A stretch of DNA of 47,788 bases from Candidatus Amesbacteria bacterium GW2011_GWC2_45_19 (GCA_001001555.1 LCKS01000006.1:1-47788); one strand, 5' to 3'; shown: positions 33,221 through 42,177, numbered from the stretch's first letter. Numbers and translations are program-made. The notes: generated by a model not told the origin, from the sequence alone.

Positions 33221-35524
33221 ATGCGCAAGTTCCTTATTTCCATTGGTCACCCCCTATATATTCTTTTAAAATTCTTTATTTCCCCCCCGCTTACGTTGAA
33301 CAAAGTGAGACGCAAAAAATTGTTTAAATTTTTCGAATTAAGAGGGGGGGTCAGGGGGGGTGATACTCGAAAGAAGACCCGTAAAAAAGAAGTCGTCATT
33401 TATCACGCCAAAACCCCTTATCTCAAAAACTTCCTCAAAGCCATTTATCCCCTGACCCAAGTCCGTCTCCCCGTTTTGAAAATTCCCACATTGAAAATTC
33501 ACTGGAAATTACTGGCATTAGTATTTATTGGGAGTATTGGTATTTATTTTTATGTTTTTAAGGATTTACCCGCGCCGTCATCCCTTACCACCCAACCCGT
33601 TCCCCTGACTACCCATATCCGCGACCGCTATGGAGTCGAGCTGTACAAAATCTATGCTTCTCAAAACCGCACCCTGGTCAAATTATCAGACCTCCCTCTT
33701 ACTTTGCGCCAGGCCACTATCGCCATCGAAGACGCCGAATTTTATCAACATTCCGGTTTTTCCCTGCGCGGCATTTTCCGCGCTCTTATTAGTAATTCCT
33801 CACTCCTCTCTACTCGCAACTCATCCTCAATACAAGGCGGTTCCACTATTACCCAACAGCTAGTCAAAACCGCTCTCCTCTCCCCCGAGCGCACCTTACA
33901 ACGCAAAATCCGCGAACTGGTTTTGGCTGTTCTGGTCGAACTGCGTTATCCTAAAGATCAGATCTTGGAAATGTACCTCAACCGGGTTAGTTTCGGCGGG
34001 GCTGCCTATGGGATAGAAGAAGCCGCTCAAACTTACTTCGGCAAACCCGCTTCTGACCTGACCCTGCCTGAATCGGCTCTCTTAGCGGGTCTGCCCGCTT
34101 CCCCCACTACTTATTCTCCATTTGGAGCCCACCCGGACCTAGCCAAAGCCCGGCAAAAAGAGGTTCTGCGGCGCATGGTCTCCGAAGGCTTTATCACCTG
34201 GAACCAGGCCGACGCCGCCTCTGCCGCTGATCTGCAATTTGCCCCCCAAACCATAGACATCCAGGCTCCCCATTTCGTGATGTACGTCCGCGACTACCTG
34301 GCCAGAAAATACGGCACCGCCATCGTTGAACAAGGAGGATTGGAAGTCATCACTTCTTTAGATCTGTCCATCCAGCAAATTGCCCAAACCGCCGTCACTC
34401 AAGAAGTAGCCAAAGTCGCCTATCTGCGTATCGGCAATGGAGCCGCCGTAGTTACAAATCCCCAAACAGGAGAAATTTTAGCTATGGTCGGATCCAAAAA
34501 TTATTTCGATATCGCCAACGACGGCAACTTTAACGTCACTACCGCCTTGCGCCAACCCGGATCGTCTATCAAGCCCCTCAATTACGCGCTCGCCCTGACC
34601 CGCGGTTTCACCCCCGCTTCCACTATCGACGATTCGCCCATCGTTTACAAAACTCCGGGCCAACCTCCATACTCCCCTGTCAATTACGACGGGCGCTTCC
34701 ACGGCAAAGTTACTTTACGCACCGCCCTGGGCTCTTCCTACAATGTTCCGGCCGTTAAAATCCTGGCCGCCAATGGTGTATCCAATTTCATAGAATTTGC
34801 CCGTAAACTTGGTATTTCTTCCTGGACCGACCCGTCCCGCTACGGCCTGTCCTTAACTTTGGGCGGAGGAGAAGTCACCATGCAGGACATGGCTACCGCT
34901 TTCGGAGTGTTTGCCAACTCCGGTTCCCGCGTCGACCTTTATCCTATCCTTTCCGTCCGCGATTCCTCCGGCCGCCTGCTCGAACAATCCTCTCCTTCCA
35001 GCCAATCCGTTCTCGATCCCCGCGTCGCATATCTTATTTCCAATATTCTCTCCGACAACGCCGCCCGCACTCCGGCTTTCGGTCCCAATTCCGATCTGAA
35101 CGTCCCCAATGTAGCTGTCAAAACCGGTACCACCAACAATCTTAGAGACAACTGGACCATTGGTTACACACCCGACCGCCTGGTCGCCGTCTGGGTGGGC
35201 AACAACGACAATTCCCCCATGAGCTACGTGGCTTCCGGCGTCACCGGGGCCTCCCCCATCTGGCGCCGCATCATGACCGAAATCCTCAAAACCACTCCCT
35301 CCGCCGGCTTTGCCTCCCCGGCCAATCTTGTTAAAGTCAATATCTGCACCATTACCGGCCAGTTAGCCTGCGAGGGTTGTCCCGGCCGCAGCGAGTACTT
35401 TATCCCCGGCACCGAACCTCGACTCGCCTGCACCAAGGAAGCTATCGAAAAACTTTTGGAAGATAAAGCCAAAAAAGACCAAAAAGAGCGTGATAAACTT
35501 CTCCAAGGAATACATGAACCGTAA
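33221..35524 (+). CDS. Class A penicillin-binding protein 2
   Basis: This 767-aa paralogue of the preceding gene has transmembrane helix about 95-113, GT51 Glu170 (AIEDAEFYQHSGF), GGSTITQQLVK, transpeptidase S448-S-I-K451, GSSYN and KTGTT. The long basic N-terminus holds a decayed palindromic element (33280-33365, FELRGGVRGGD). SNSSLLSTRNSS in the GT domain is another repeat-derived insert. A TATAAT (33194-33199) lies in the intergenic spacer. The last codons (DKLLQGIHEP) are duplicated 531 bp downstream. Confidence 0.95.
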   Translation: MRKFLISIGHPLYILLKFFISPPLTLNKVRRKKLFKFFELRGGVRGGDTRKKTRKKEVVIYHAKTPYLKNFLKAIYPLTQVRLPVLKIPTLKIHWKLLALVFIGSIGIYFYVFKDLPAPSSLTTQPVPLTTHIRDRYGVELYKIYASQNRTLVKLSDLPLTLRQATIAIEDAEFYQHSGFSLRGIFRALISNSSLLSTRNSSSIQGGSTITQQLVKTALLSPERTLQRKIRELVLAVLVELRYPKDQILEMYLNRVSFGGAAYGIEEAAQTYFGKPASDLTLPESALLAGLPASPTTYSPFGAHPDLAKARQKEVLRRMVSEGFITWNQADAASAADLQFAPQTIDIQAPHFVMYVRDYLARKYGTAIVEQGGLEVITSLDLSIQQIAQTAVTQEVAKVAYLRIGNGAAVVTNPQTGEILAMVGSKNYFDIANDGNFNVTTALRQPGSSIKPLNYALALTRGFTPASTIDDSPIVYKTPGQPPYSPVNYDGRFHGKVTLRTALGSSYNVPAVKILAANGVSNFIEFARKLGISSWTDPSRYGLSLTLGGGEVTMQDMATAFGVFANSGSRVDLYPILSVRDSSGRLLEQSSPSSQSVLDPRVAYLISNILSDNAARTPAFGPNSDLNVPNVAVKTGTTNNLRDNWTIGYTPDRLVAVWVGNNDNSPMSYVASGVTGASPIWRRIMTEILKTTPSAGFASPANLVKVNICTITGQLACEGCPGRSEYFIPGTEPRLACTKEAIEKLLEDKAKKDQKERDKLLQGIHEP
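33280..33365 (+). repeat. Palindromic element copy 8 (decayed, in-frame, PBP 2)
   Basis: The left arm CCCCCCCG and right arm AATTAAGAGGGGGGG are separated by an expanded loop of about 55 bp. The right tail TCAGGGGGGGTGATA identifies the family and orientation. Confidence 0.6.
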
Positions 35525-35546
35525 CTACAAAAACACTCTCATCCTC
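35492..35546 (+). repeat. 55-bp direct repeat, copy A (end of PBP 2)
   Basis: It covers the last ten codons of the penicillin-binding protein and the start of a small ORF. It matches 36023-36077 with three mismatches. A third, more diverged partial copy begins near 35693 (GAGCGTGATAAACTACTTCAG). Confidence 0.9.
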
Positions 35547-35555
35547 CCGACTTAG
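35514..35555 (+). pseudogene. Truncated copy of the small membrane peptide gene
   Basis: ATG at 35514 overlaps the PBP stop and encodes MNRNYKNTLILPT before TAG. The intact version (34 aa) lies at 36045. The sequence diverges right after the repeat end (CTCATCCTC), which marks the insertion point. Confidence 0.7.
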
Positions 35556-35751
35556 GACATTTCATTAAATAACCAATAAAACCGGGAAATCCCGAATTAG
35601 TAATCGTATTATTTGATTTTTGCCGTTTGGCGCGGCCGCGGTATATGACAAATAGAGGTGGCTGGGGTAAAACGGCAGATTAATGACACGGAGAGCGTGA
35701 TAAACTACTTCAGGGTACATCAACCCCATGAAAGTAGGTTAAACTAGGGTC

Positions 35752-36055
35752 ATGGTTTCCCCTGTTCCCCCAAGTCAATACTCACGCCTCCTACCTTTTT
35801 TCCCGGACATTCCGGAAAATGTGCATATCCGCTACTTTCTAACCAAAGAACAGGAACAAAGGCTACTCTACGTCAGCGGCAATTTTGGTAATTATGAATC
35901 TCCAGGCAAAAAACCTCATTCCTGTCTGGAGTACCGACAAAAACAACCTAGCATCACTAAAGGTTGCCCAAAAAATCGGGTTTACCCAAATATCTATAAA
36001 AACCTACATTTGCACACAAAATGATAAACTTCTCCAAGGGATACATGAACCATAA
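35752..36055 (+). pseudogene. GNAT acetyltransferase remnant, frameshifted
   Basis: The first frame (35752 on) reads MVSPVPPSQYSRLLPFFPDI and on through RYFLTKEQEQRLLYVSGNFG. The +1 frame (35894-36055) reads a typical GNAT C-terminus, PVWSTDKNNLASLKVAQKIGF. The acetyl-CoA-binding middle of the domain is missing, so this looks like an internally deleted, frameshifted gene. Its last residues DKLLQGIHEP are the duplicated end of the PBP, so the remnant is fused to the direct repeat. Family assignment rests on the C-terminal pattern. Confidence 0.6.
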
Positions 36056-36077
36056 CTACAAAAACACTCTTATCCTC
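36023..36077 (+). repeat. 55-bp direct repeat, copy B
   Basis: This is the partner of 35492-35546, with three mismatches. It restores the start of the small membrane peptide gene and precedes its intact remainder. Confidence 0.9.
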
Positions 36078-36149
36078 ATCGCTGCCCTCTCCGCGGCTGT
36101 GGCGGTTATTGTGGTTTTGCGTTTCTTTCTGCTTCAAAGTCCCAGATAA
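36045..36149 (+). CDS. 34-aa single-helix membrane peptide
   Basis: ATG at 36045 encodes MNHNYKNTLILIAALSAAVA followed by VIVVLRFFLLQSPR, a polar N-terminus and one long hydrophobic helix. In the ancestral arrangement its ATG overlapped the PBP stop, suggesting it was co-translated with PBP 2. The end overlaps the convergent beta-lactamase-like gene by 44 nt. It is short, so confidence is moderate. Confidence 0.5.
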   Translation: MNHNYKNTLILIAALSAAVAVIVVLRFFLLQSPR

Positions 36150-37011
36150 GTTTGGTCAGCTCCGGCACCAGTTTTTTGGCCCTATCTATGTCTACTCCCT
36201 CATTCATAATCACTAATATAAACGGTTTTTCGGCCATCACGATTCCCGCGTCTGACCAAATATCCAAATCCGTCCCCACTTTATGAATCACCCGCGTACC
36301 GTCCGGCACTCCGGCGGGAATCCTCTCCTCGTAAATACTGCCCTGCAGCAAATCCAGTGTCTGTTGATTTTTCTCTTCATATATTTTCTGCCACATCGCC
36401 GCCACGTCTTCTGCGGTCGTCGTATTTTCGCCAAAATCGGTATTTTTCATTCCCAACCTCTCTATCTCTATCTCCATTTCCCTTCTCCCCACCATATTTG
36501 CCAGGACATAGGCAGCCGTATTATCGGAGTTCTTAGCCATATACGTCACCAGCTGCTTTACCGTCAATTTTGCTCCAGCATTCATAAATTCAATCGGCCC
36601 CGAACCGCTCTGCTTATCTGCGTCTTTCAACGCGTAAGTATCTTCTAATTTCAAATCTCCAATTTCTAATTTCCGGAACACTGCCGCCAAAATCGGCACT
36701 TTCATGATCGACGCCGCCGGCAACACCTTACTATCCCCCACTCCGTATCCTTTTTTCTCATCCAACCTGTACACCGCCACCGCCCAATTGCCCTGGGCGG
36801 AATTTAACCGGCTGCGGATTTGCGCCACCGGTTCTCCCGCTATTTCTTTTCTCTCTATCTGATAACTGATTTTAAGAGGTTCCAACTCCGGTTTCTGCTC
36901 CCTCCACCATAGCCAGCCGCTAATAATTCCCGTCACCACAAACACCCAGCCGATCAATTTTCTGTTCACCGGCATCCGCTTCAAATTTACCTGCCGCACC
37001 AAATTGGCCAT
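36106..37011 (-). CDS. Class A beta-lactamase-like serine hydrolase
   Basis: An N-terminal membrane anchor (about 18-36) precedes a beta-lactamase/PBP fold of 301 aa in total. SxxK is S101-I-M-K104, SDN is at 162-164 (KNSDNTAAYVL), and the KTG box reads KVG (244-246). The anchor and the KVG change make a peptidoglycan hydrolase or carboxypeptidase role as likely as drug resistance. RKLEIGDLKLE and REMEIEIERL are repeat-derived stretches. It lies next to the penicillin-binding proteins but is transcribed toward them. Confidence 0.85.
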   Translation of the reverse strand: MANLVRQVNLKRMPVNRKLIGWVFVVTGIISGWLWWREQKPELEPLKISYQIERKEIAGEPVAQIRSRLNSAQGNWAVAVYRLDEKKGYGVGDSKVLPAASIMKVPILAAVFRKLEIGDLKLEDTYALKDADKQSGSGPIEFMNAGAKLTVKQLVTYMAKNSDNTAAYVLANMVGRREMEIEIERLGMKNTDFGENTTTAEDVAAMWQKIYEEKNQQTLDLLQGSIYEERIPAGVPDGTRVIHKVGTDLDIWSDAGIVMAEKPFILVIMNEGVDIDRAKKLVPELTKLIWDFEAERNAKPQ

Positions 37012-37015
37012 TTTG

Positions 37016-37933
37016 CTACTTTACTAGATTGGGAGGTGTTCTTCCAGACAAACCTTCCACCAGATTTGCTACTGCCGCTGTTCCCATGGCCTTCCTGGCC
37101 TCAAATGTGGCCGAGGCAATATGTGGCGTCAAAATTACATTCTCCATTTCCAGAAGTTCCGGCCGGGGATTAGGTTCATTCTCCCACACGTCTAAAGCCG
37201 CTCCGGCGATTCTTCCGGTTTTTAAGGCGTACACCAGCGCCATTTCATCGACCACCGGCCCCCGGGCCGTGTTTACCAAATACGATCCCTGTTTCATTTG
37301 CATAAAAGTCTGCTCATTCATTAAATGTGTAGTTTCAGAAGTAAGTGGTACATGCAAGCTTATATAATCAGATTGCCCCAGCACCTCTTCCAATTTTGTC
37401 CCCGAGCTGCGGCTATGCGTCAGCACTTTCATCCCAAAAGCCTCGGCTCTTGCTGTCACCAAACTCCCAATTCTCCCCATCCCGATCACCCCCAAAGTTT
37501 TACCTTTCAGCAGTTGCCCCAAGAATACGTCCGGTTCCCAGCCTTTATATGCCGCGTTTTTAGCAAAATCCGCCGCCGGCAATAATTGATTAGACAAAGC
37601 CAGCATCAGTGTCCAGGTAAATTCCGCCACACTTTCATTTACCTCATCGCAAGGCGTATTTGTCACCAAAATATTTCGGGCCTTGCTGGCTTCAACATCC
37701 ACGTTATCAAATCCCACCGCGTAATTGGCAATTATTTTTAGCCTCTTGTTCTTATCCGCCGCCAGCACTTCTGCGTCAATCTTATCCGTCAACAAACATA
37801 ATAATCCGTCATACCCCTTCTCCAATTCCGGTTTCAAATCTCCCCCCACGGTCAATTCATATCCCGCCTCTAGAAGCGGCTTCTTAATCTCTTCCCAAAA
37901 GGGAATTTTTTTGGTTACGAATATCTTCGCCAT
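37016..37933 (-). CDS. D-2-hydroxyacid dehydrogenase (glyoxylate/hydroxypyruvate reductase-like)
   Basis: This NAD(P)H-dependent enzyme reduces 2-keto acids. The 305-aa product has the Rossmann motif GVIGMGRIGS, catalytic Arg in NTARGPVVDE, Glu in DVWENEPNP and His in LTPHIASAT. The family pattern is closest to D-glycerate dehydrogenases; the substrate is not certain. It is 4 nt upstream of the beta-lactamase-like gene in the same direction. Confidence 0.92.
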   Translation of the reverse strand: MAKIFVTKKIPFWEEIKKPLLEAGYELTVGGDLKPELEKGYDGLLCLLTDKIDAEVLAADKNKRLKIIANYAVGFDNVDVEASKARNILVTNTPCDEVNESVAEFTWTLMLALSNQLLPAADFAKNAAYKGWEPDVFLGQLLKGKTLGVIGMGRIGSLVTARAEAFGMKVLTHSRSSGTKLEEVLGQSDYISLHVPLTSETTHLMNEQTFMQMKQGSYLVNTARGPVVDEMALVYALKTGRIAGAALDVWENEPNPRPELLEMENVILTPHIASATFEARKAMGTAAVANLVEGLSGRTPPNLVK

Positions 37934-37951
37934 ACTCTCAATCTACCACAG

Positions 37952-37979
37952 TTGACAACGCATCAAAAGAGTCTAAAAT
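37952..37979 (+). promoter_or_regulatory. Promoter abutting a start codon
   Basis: TTGACA (37952-37957), a 16-bp spacer, then TAAAAT (37974-37979). The ATG at 37986 begins 7 bp after the -10, so the transcript is predicted leaderless. Confidence 0.75.
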
Positions 37980-37985
37980 CACTTC

Positions 37986-38195
37986 ATGAAAGAGTTATCT
38001 CCATTGGCTGAAAGAACAGCGTCGATTATCGATAAAGATCGGGATGACGAATTATATTCAGCCGAATCGGCTTTTTACAAAGGATCACCAAACAAGCTAC
38101 CGTTTAGACAGAGATTGAACGCGGCACAACGAAGGTTCGCCGCAACAAAAGCTCGTGAGGATAAATGGAGACGCCGAGCCATTATCATAGGCTAA
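37986..38195 (+). CDS. Small basic unknown protein
   Basis: The 69-aa product is charged and Arg-rich towards the C-terminus (QRRFAATKAREDKWRRRA), with no known motif. The strong promoter placed right at its ATG is the main evidence that it is expressed. It converges on the PfkB gene with a 4-nt overlap. Confidence 0.65.
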   Translation: MKELSPLAERTASIIDKDRDDELYSAESAFYKGSPNKLPFRQRLNAAQRRFAATKAREDKWRRRAIIIG

Positions 38196-39172
38196 AACTC
38201 TCTTGGAATTACTCCTATACTCTTTTCCTGCCACTCCTGCATTTTGTCAGCAGTCAAAAGTCCGGCTTGCGGGCCGATGTAACCCAAGACCGAGGCCGAA
38301 TTGACCGTTCCCCATTTCAGACACTCGTCCAGGGGTTTGCCTTGCATATACGCCCCCAAAAAACCCGACCCAAAAGCGTCCCCCGCCCCCGTCCGCTCCA
38401 CCACCGGCGCCTCTACAATCGGCATATGCCAGAATTTACCACCGTCGTAGGCATACGTCCCCGCCGGCCCATCGGTAATCACCACCACCTTCGGCCCCAT
38501 TTTTTGCAATCCCACCAATAAGGCCTTTATATCGGTCACTTCCAGTCCCAAAAGTTTGGCGGCTTCCTCGCGGTTTACAAACAGCACTTGGGTATTCCGG
38601 TAAGCAAACATCAACTTTTCCACCCCCGCCTTTATCTGTCTGGATCCGGGATTAAAAGCGATCTTTGTTCCGTGACTGACTGCCCAATCCACCGCTTGCC
38701 GGTAAAATTGCTCAAAATCCTCTCCCGCCGTGGTCAGATACATCCAATCAGATCTCACGTCCTCCCCAACTTTAAACCCACCTGCCGCCACTGGATAATA
38801 TGACAAAATCGTCCGCTCTTCCTGATAATTAATGACTACCCCAAATCCGCTCTTTCCCGGCACAATATTTATAAACTGGGTGTCGATCCCCTCTTTTTGC
38901 AGTTCCTTAATCGCCCGCTCGTCCGTCCAGCTATCTCCCATGCTCCCCATCATGGCCACTCTATATCCCAAGCGGGTCAACCCCACCGCATTATTTCCGG
39001 TATTCCCGCCAATGGCAAACTCAATTCCCCTGACCCCGATTTTCTCTCCAAATCCCAGCTCAATCACGCACCGCTTGCGGTCAATACTGCACACTTCCTC
39101 CACATCCACATCCGGCAACTTCACAAACACATCCATCCTCGCCGGACCCAAACTCAACATATCATATTTCAT
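38192..39172 (-). CDS. PfkB family carbohydrate kinase
   Basis: This ribokinase-fold sugar kinase of 326 aa has IGGNTGNNAVGLTRLG at the N-terminus and the anion-hole/catalytic motif RTGAGDAFGSGF at the C-terminus, with catalytic Asp. The genomic setting next to a class I aldolase and transketolase suggests a fructose- or tagatose-phosphate type substrate, by inference only. It is 35 nt downstream of the aldolase gene. Confidence 0.9.
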   Translation of the reverse strand: MKYDMLSLGPARMDVFVKLPDVDVEEVCSIDRKRCVIELGFGEKIGVRGIEFAIGGNTGNNAVGLTRLGYRVAMMGSMGDSWTDERAIKELQKEGIDTQFINIVPGKSGFGVVINYQEERTILSYYPVAAGGFKVGEDVRSDWMYLTTAGEDFEQFYRQAVDWAVSHGTKIAFNPGSRQIKAGVEKLMFAYRNTQVLFVNREEAAKLLGLEVTDIKALLVGLQKMGPKVVVITDGPAGTYAYDGGKFWHMPIVEAPVVERTGAGDAFGSGFLGAYMQGKPLDECLKWGTVNSASVLGYIGPQAGLLTADKMQEWQEKSIGVIPREF

Positions 39173-39185
39173 AATTTTAAAATTT

Positions 39186-39222
39186 GAATTTGATTAAAAA
39201 TTAAAAATTAAAAATTAAAAAT
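39186..39222. repeat. AT-rich tandem array (TTAAAAA units)
   Basis: Four to five AATTAAAAATT-type units lie between the aldolase and PfkB genes and run into the last codons of the aldolase. They are related in composition to the AAATTT arrays inside genes. Confidence 0.7.
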
Positions 39223-39960
39223 TTTCCGGGCAATTTTCTTAGACAATCCCACCGGGTCATCACTTTGCCAGATATTTCTCCCTATGGCCATCCCCGCCGC
39301 TCCGGCGCTCATTATCTGCTCAATCTCCTCAATTAACTTCATCTCTTCTATCTTGGTTCCCCCTTGGGCCACAACTTTCGTCTTCCCCGCGCTTTTGACT
39401 ACCCACTCAAAGCTCTCCGCATCTCCCGTATACGGCAGTTTTACCACATCCGCCCCCAGCTCCAATCCCAACCTGGCCGCATATGCCACCGTGTCCCGAT
39501 CCGTTTCCTTGCCTTCTACATGTTTACCCCGCGGGTACATCCAAGCCACCACCGGCAGATCTTTCGCGTGGGCTTCGCCCGCAATCTGCGCCAACTCCTT
39601 CATCATCTCTTCTTCATGTTCGCTCCCCACATACACCGTATACCCCACCGCGGCCGCTCCCAACTCAATGGCCCGCTCCACACTGGTCAGTTGTAAACTC
39701 ACCGGTTCCTCCCCCTTATGAAACCCCGTCTTGCCGTTTAATTTTAAAATCAACGGCGGCAAATCTGGCGTATAATACTTTTCAGCTATTCCCGCCCCAA
39801 AAACAATTCCCGTAAACACACTTGCTTCCCTGGCAATTTTGCAAATATACTCCGGATCCACATTTTCATCGTTAAAATCGGTTGGCCCATGTTCCATCCC
39901 CTGGTCATACGCCAGCAGCATTATTTTCCCGTCCCTGGAAATCTTGCCTATATCAACCAT
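39208..39960 (-). CDS. Class I fructose-bisphosphate aldolase, DhnA type
   Basis: It cleaves fructose 1,6-bisphosphate through a Schiff-base lysine. The 250-aa protein fits the archaeal-type (DeoC/FbaB) family: LLAYDQGMEHGP at the N-terminus, VVAWMYPRGK, the lysine in DVVKLPYTGD, and the phosphate-binding VVAQGGTK and GMAIGRNIW. It lies in the central carbon block with transketolase and PfkB. Confidence 0.93.
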   Translation of the reverse strand: MVDIGKISRDGKIMLLAYDQGMEHGPTDFNDENVDPEYICKIAREASVFTGIVFGAGIAEKYYTPDLPPLILKLNGKTGFHKGEEPVSLQLTSVERAIELGAAAVGYTVYVGSEHEEEMMKELAQIAGEAHAKDLPVVAWMYPRGKHVEGKETDRDTVAYAARLGLELGADVVKLPYTGDAESFEWVVKSAGKTKVVAQGGTKIEEMKLIEEIEQIMSAGAAGMAIGRNIWQSDDPVGLSKKIARKIFNF

Positions 39961-40066
39961 GGTTCCAGTCTAACCTAATTTCGGTTTTCGGACAATCGGT
40001 TATCAGAAACCGGTTCGCCGGCAATCCGGTTAACCGGGATCCGACTTCCGACCTTCCGACAACCGA

Positions 40067-40267
40067 TCATTCGTTCCCCAACAGGAAATACAGAGCAGTC
40101 ACCACTGATAGCACCCCAACTGCCATCTGCACACTCACTCCATACAAGGACCATCCCAAAAGTGGAGCCATCTGCACCGGTAGCATGTGAGCCAATCCTC
40201 CTACCAACAACAGCCCCCATCCCGCCGTCACCCATTTACCTTCATTTGTAGTTTTCTTCACCGCCAT
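40067..40267 (-). CDS. Small two-helix membrane protein
   Basis: The 66-aa product has a basic start (MAVKKTTNEGK) and two hydrophobic helices (about 12-32 and 42-62). It begins directly after the transketolase stop, so it is co-transcribed. The function is unknown. A different frame at 39975-40235 on the same strand is a shadow without membrane character. Confidence 0.7.
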   Translation of the reverse strand: MAVKKTTNEGKWVTAGWGLLLVGGLAHMLPVQMAPLLGWSLYGVSVQMAVGVLSVVTALYFLLGNE

Positions 40268-41269
40268 CTAAATCACCCTCTTTCGCGATATTACCTTTTT
40301 AACTGCTTCTTTTATTTTAACCACACTCATGCCATATTTTTCCAGTAGTTCTTCCGGCTGGCCGGATTCGCCGAAAGTATCCTGCATCCCAATCATTTCC
40401 ATAGGCACCGGGTAATTTTTAACCAGTATCTCCGCCACCGCCGATCCCATCCCCCCCATTACCTGATGTTCCTCCACTGTCACCACCGCCCTACAATCCC
40501 GGGCGACTCTCATGATCGTTGCCACATCCATGGGTTTAATGCTGTGGTTATTTACCACCGTCACCCCTATCTCCTCTTTTTCCAATTCTCTGGCCGCCAC
40601 CAGCGCCTGATAGACCAGCGGTCCGCATGCCACAATCGCCGCGCACAAGGTCTCTCCTTGTGCGTTTGCCTCCCACAGCACTTCCGCCCGGCCGATTTTA
40701 AACGGTGTTTCGGGAATGGTAATGACCGGTGTTTTCTCCCGGGTAAACCGGAAGTAAACCGGACCATTTGTTTCCGCCGCGGCCAACGTCGCCTTTTTCG
40801 TCTCCCAATAATCGCACGGTACTACTACTGTCATATTCGGCAGCACCCGGGTAATGGCAATATCCTCCAATGCCTGGTGCGTCGCTCCGTCCGGCCCCAC
40901 CGATACCCCGGTATGCGCTCCCGCTATCTTTACATTAAGGCCTGAATAAGCCACGGACACCCGTAATTGATCCCAATTTCTACCCGGAGAGAATACTGCA
41001 TACGACGACACAAAAGGAATCTTTCCGGCGGCCGCCAACCCCGCCGCGATGCCCATCATATTCTGCTCCGCCACTCCGCACTCAATAAATCTCTCGGGAA
41101 ACTTTTTAGCAAATTCTTCCACTCGCGTGCTCTCTTTCAAATCCCCTGTCAAAACCACTATCTCCTGACTCCCGGCTCCTAACTCCACCAACCCCTCCCC
41201 ATACCCATCCCTGGTCGGCACCATCTCCACGTCTTTATCAAATAATTTTGGGTTTAAAGATTTTGTCAT
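40268..41269 (-). CDS. Transketolase, C-terminal subunit
   Basis: This is the pyrimidine-binding and C-terminal half of a split transketolase (333 aa). It contains FIECGVAEQNMMGIAAGLA, with the catalytic Glu of the thiamine cofactor site, and TGVSVGPDGATHQALEDIA. It works as a heteromer with the N-terminal subunit encoded 71 nt upstream to shuttle C2 units in the pentose phosphate pathway. ELGAGSQEIVVL contains a CTCCTGA-repeat-derived stretch (41161-41189). Confidence 0.95.
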   Translation of the reverse strand: MTKSLNPKLFDKDVEMVPTRDGYGEGLVELGAGSQEIVVLTGDLKESTRVEEFAKKFPERFIECGVAEQNMMGIAAGLAAAGKIPFVSSYAVFSPGRNWDQLRVSVAYSGLNVKIAGAHTGVSVGPDGATHQALEDIAITRVLPNMTVVVPCDYWETKKATLAAAETNGPVYFRFTREKTPVITIPETPFKIGRAEVLWEANAQGETLCAAIVACGPLVYQALVAARELEKEEIGVTVVNNHSIKPMDVATIMRVARDCRAVVTVEEHQVMGGMGSAVAEILVKNYPVPMEMIGMQDTFGESGQPEELLEKYGMSVVKIKEAVKKVISRKRVI

Positions 41270-41275
41270 ATTTTT

Positions 41276-41333
41276 ATACCTCTCCCCTGCCCCTCTCCTA
41301 TAATAGGAGAGGGGAATTAAAGGGGTGAGGTAT
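41276..41333 (+). repeat. Palindromic element copy 9 (intergenic, transketolase halves)
   Basis: A 58-bp palindrome has outer ATACC / GGTAT and inner CCCCTCTCCTAT / ATAGGAGAGGGG. It fills nearly all the space between the two transketolase genes. Confidence 0.88.
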
Positions 41334-41340
41334 GGGGGCG

Positions 41341-42177
41341 TTACTGGTGTTCTGATTGGATTTTTCCTCCCAAAGTTCTTAATTGATGTAACGCGTTTTT
41401 AGCCTCATCCGCTTTCGGCGGTTTGCCATGCCATTCCGGTTTCCATTGCATAAAGTCCACCCCTTTCCCGGGAATCGTATGGGCGATAATCACCGTCGGG
41501 TTTTCGAAAACAGTTTTAGCTTTTTCGATGGCCGCGATTATTTCGGCCATATTATGTCCGTTTATCTCAATCACCGACCAATTAAACGCCGTCCATTTAT
41601 CTACCAGGTTTTCCAGGGGCATCACGTCTTCTGTAAACCCGTCAATTTGGATATTGTTCCTGTCCACAATCGCCGTCAGGTTATGCAGGTTGTTCTTCCC
41701 GGCAAACATAATGGCCTCCCACGTCTGCCCTTCATCCAGCTCCCCGTCGCTCATCATAGCGTATACTCGCCAATCTTGGCCATCCATTTTGGCCGCCATG
41801 GCCTGGCCAATTGCCTGCGACAGTCCTTGTCCCAGCGGCCCCCCGGTGTTTTCCACTCCCGGCAGTTCTCTATAATGTGGATGTCCCTGCAGCCCACTCC
41901 CCAATTTTCTTAAGGTCAGAAGTAAGTCGTAAGGGAAAAATCCCGCGTGAGCCAAGGTCGCATACCACACCGGGCAAATATGGCCATTACTTAAAATCAC
42001 TCTGTCTCTATCTTTTTTCCAGGGATCCTTAGAATCATAATTTAACACTCCCCCGAAATACAAGGCCGTAAACACATCCGCCATCCCCAACGGCCCAGCA
42101 GAATGTCCCGATCCCGCCTCCAGCAGCATCTTAATAATATCCTGCCGGATCTCATTGGCTTTTAAATCTAGATTCAT
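41341..42177 (-). CDS. Transketolase, N-terminal subunit
   Basis: This is the thiamine diphosphate-binding half (278 aa). It has GSGHSAGPLGMADV, GPLGQGLSQAIG and the ThDP motif SDGELDEGQTWEA ending in NNIQIDG. The start ATG overlaps the stop of the LOG-family gene (4 nt). Split transketolases are common in archaea and some bacteria including CPR. Confidence 0.95.
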   Translation of the reverse strand: MNLDLKANEIRQDIIKMLLEAGSGHSAGPLGMADVFTALYFGGVLNYDSKDPWKKDRDRVILSNGHICPVWYATLAHAGFFPYDLLLTLRKLGSGLQGHPHYRELPGVENTGGPLGQGLSQAIGQAMAAKMDGQDWRVYAMMSDGELDEGQTWEAIMFAGKNNLHNLTAIVDRNNIQIDGFTEDVMPLENLVDKWTAFNWSVIEINGHNMAEIIAAIEKAKTVFENPTVIIAHTIPGKGVDFMQWKPEWHGKPPKADEAKNALHQLRTLGGKIQSEHQ

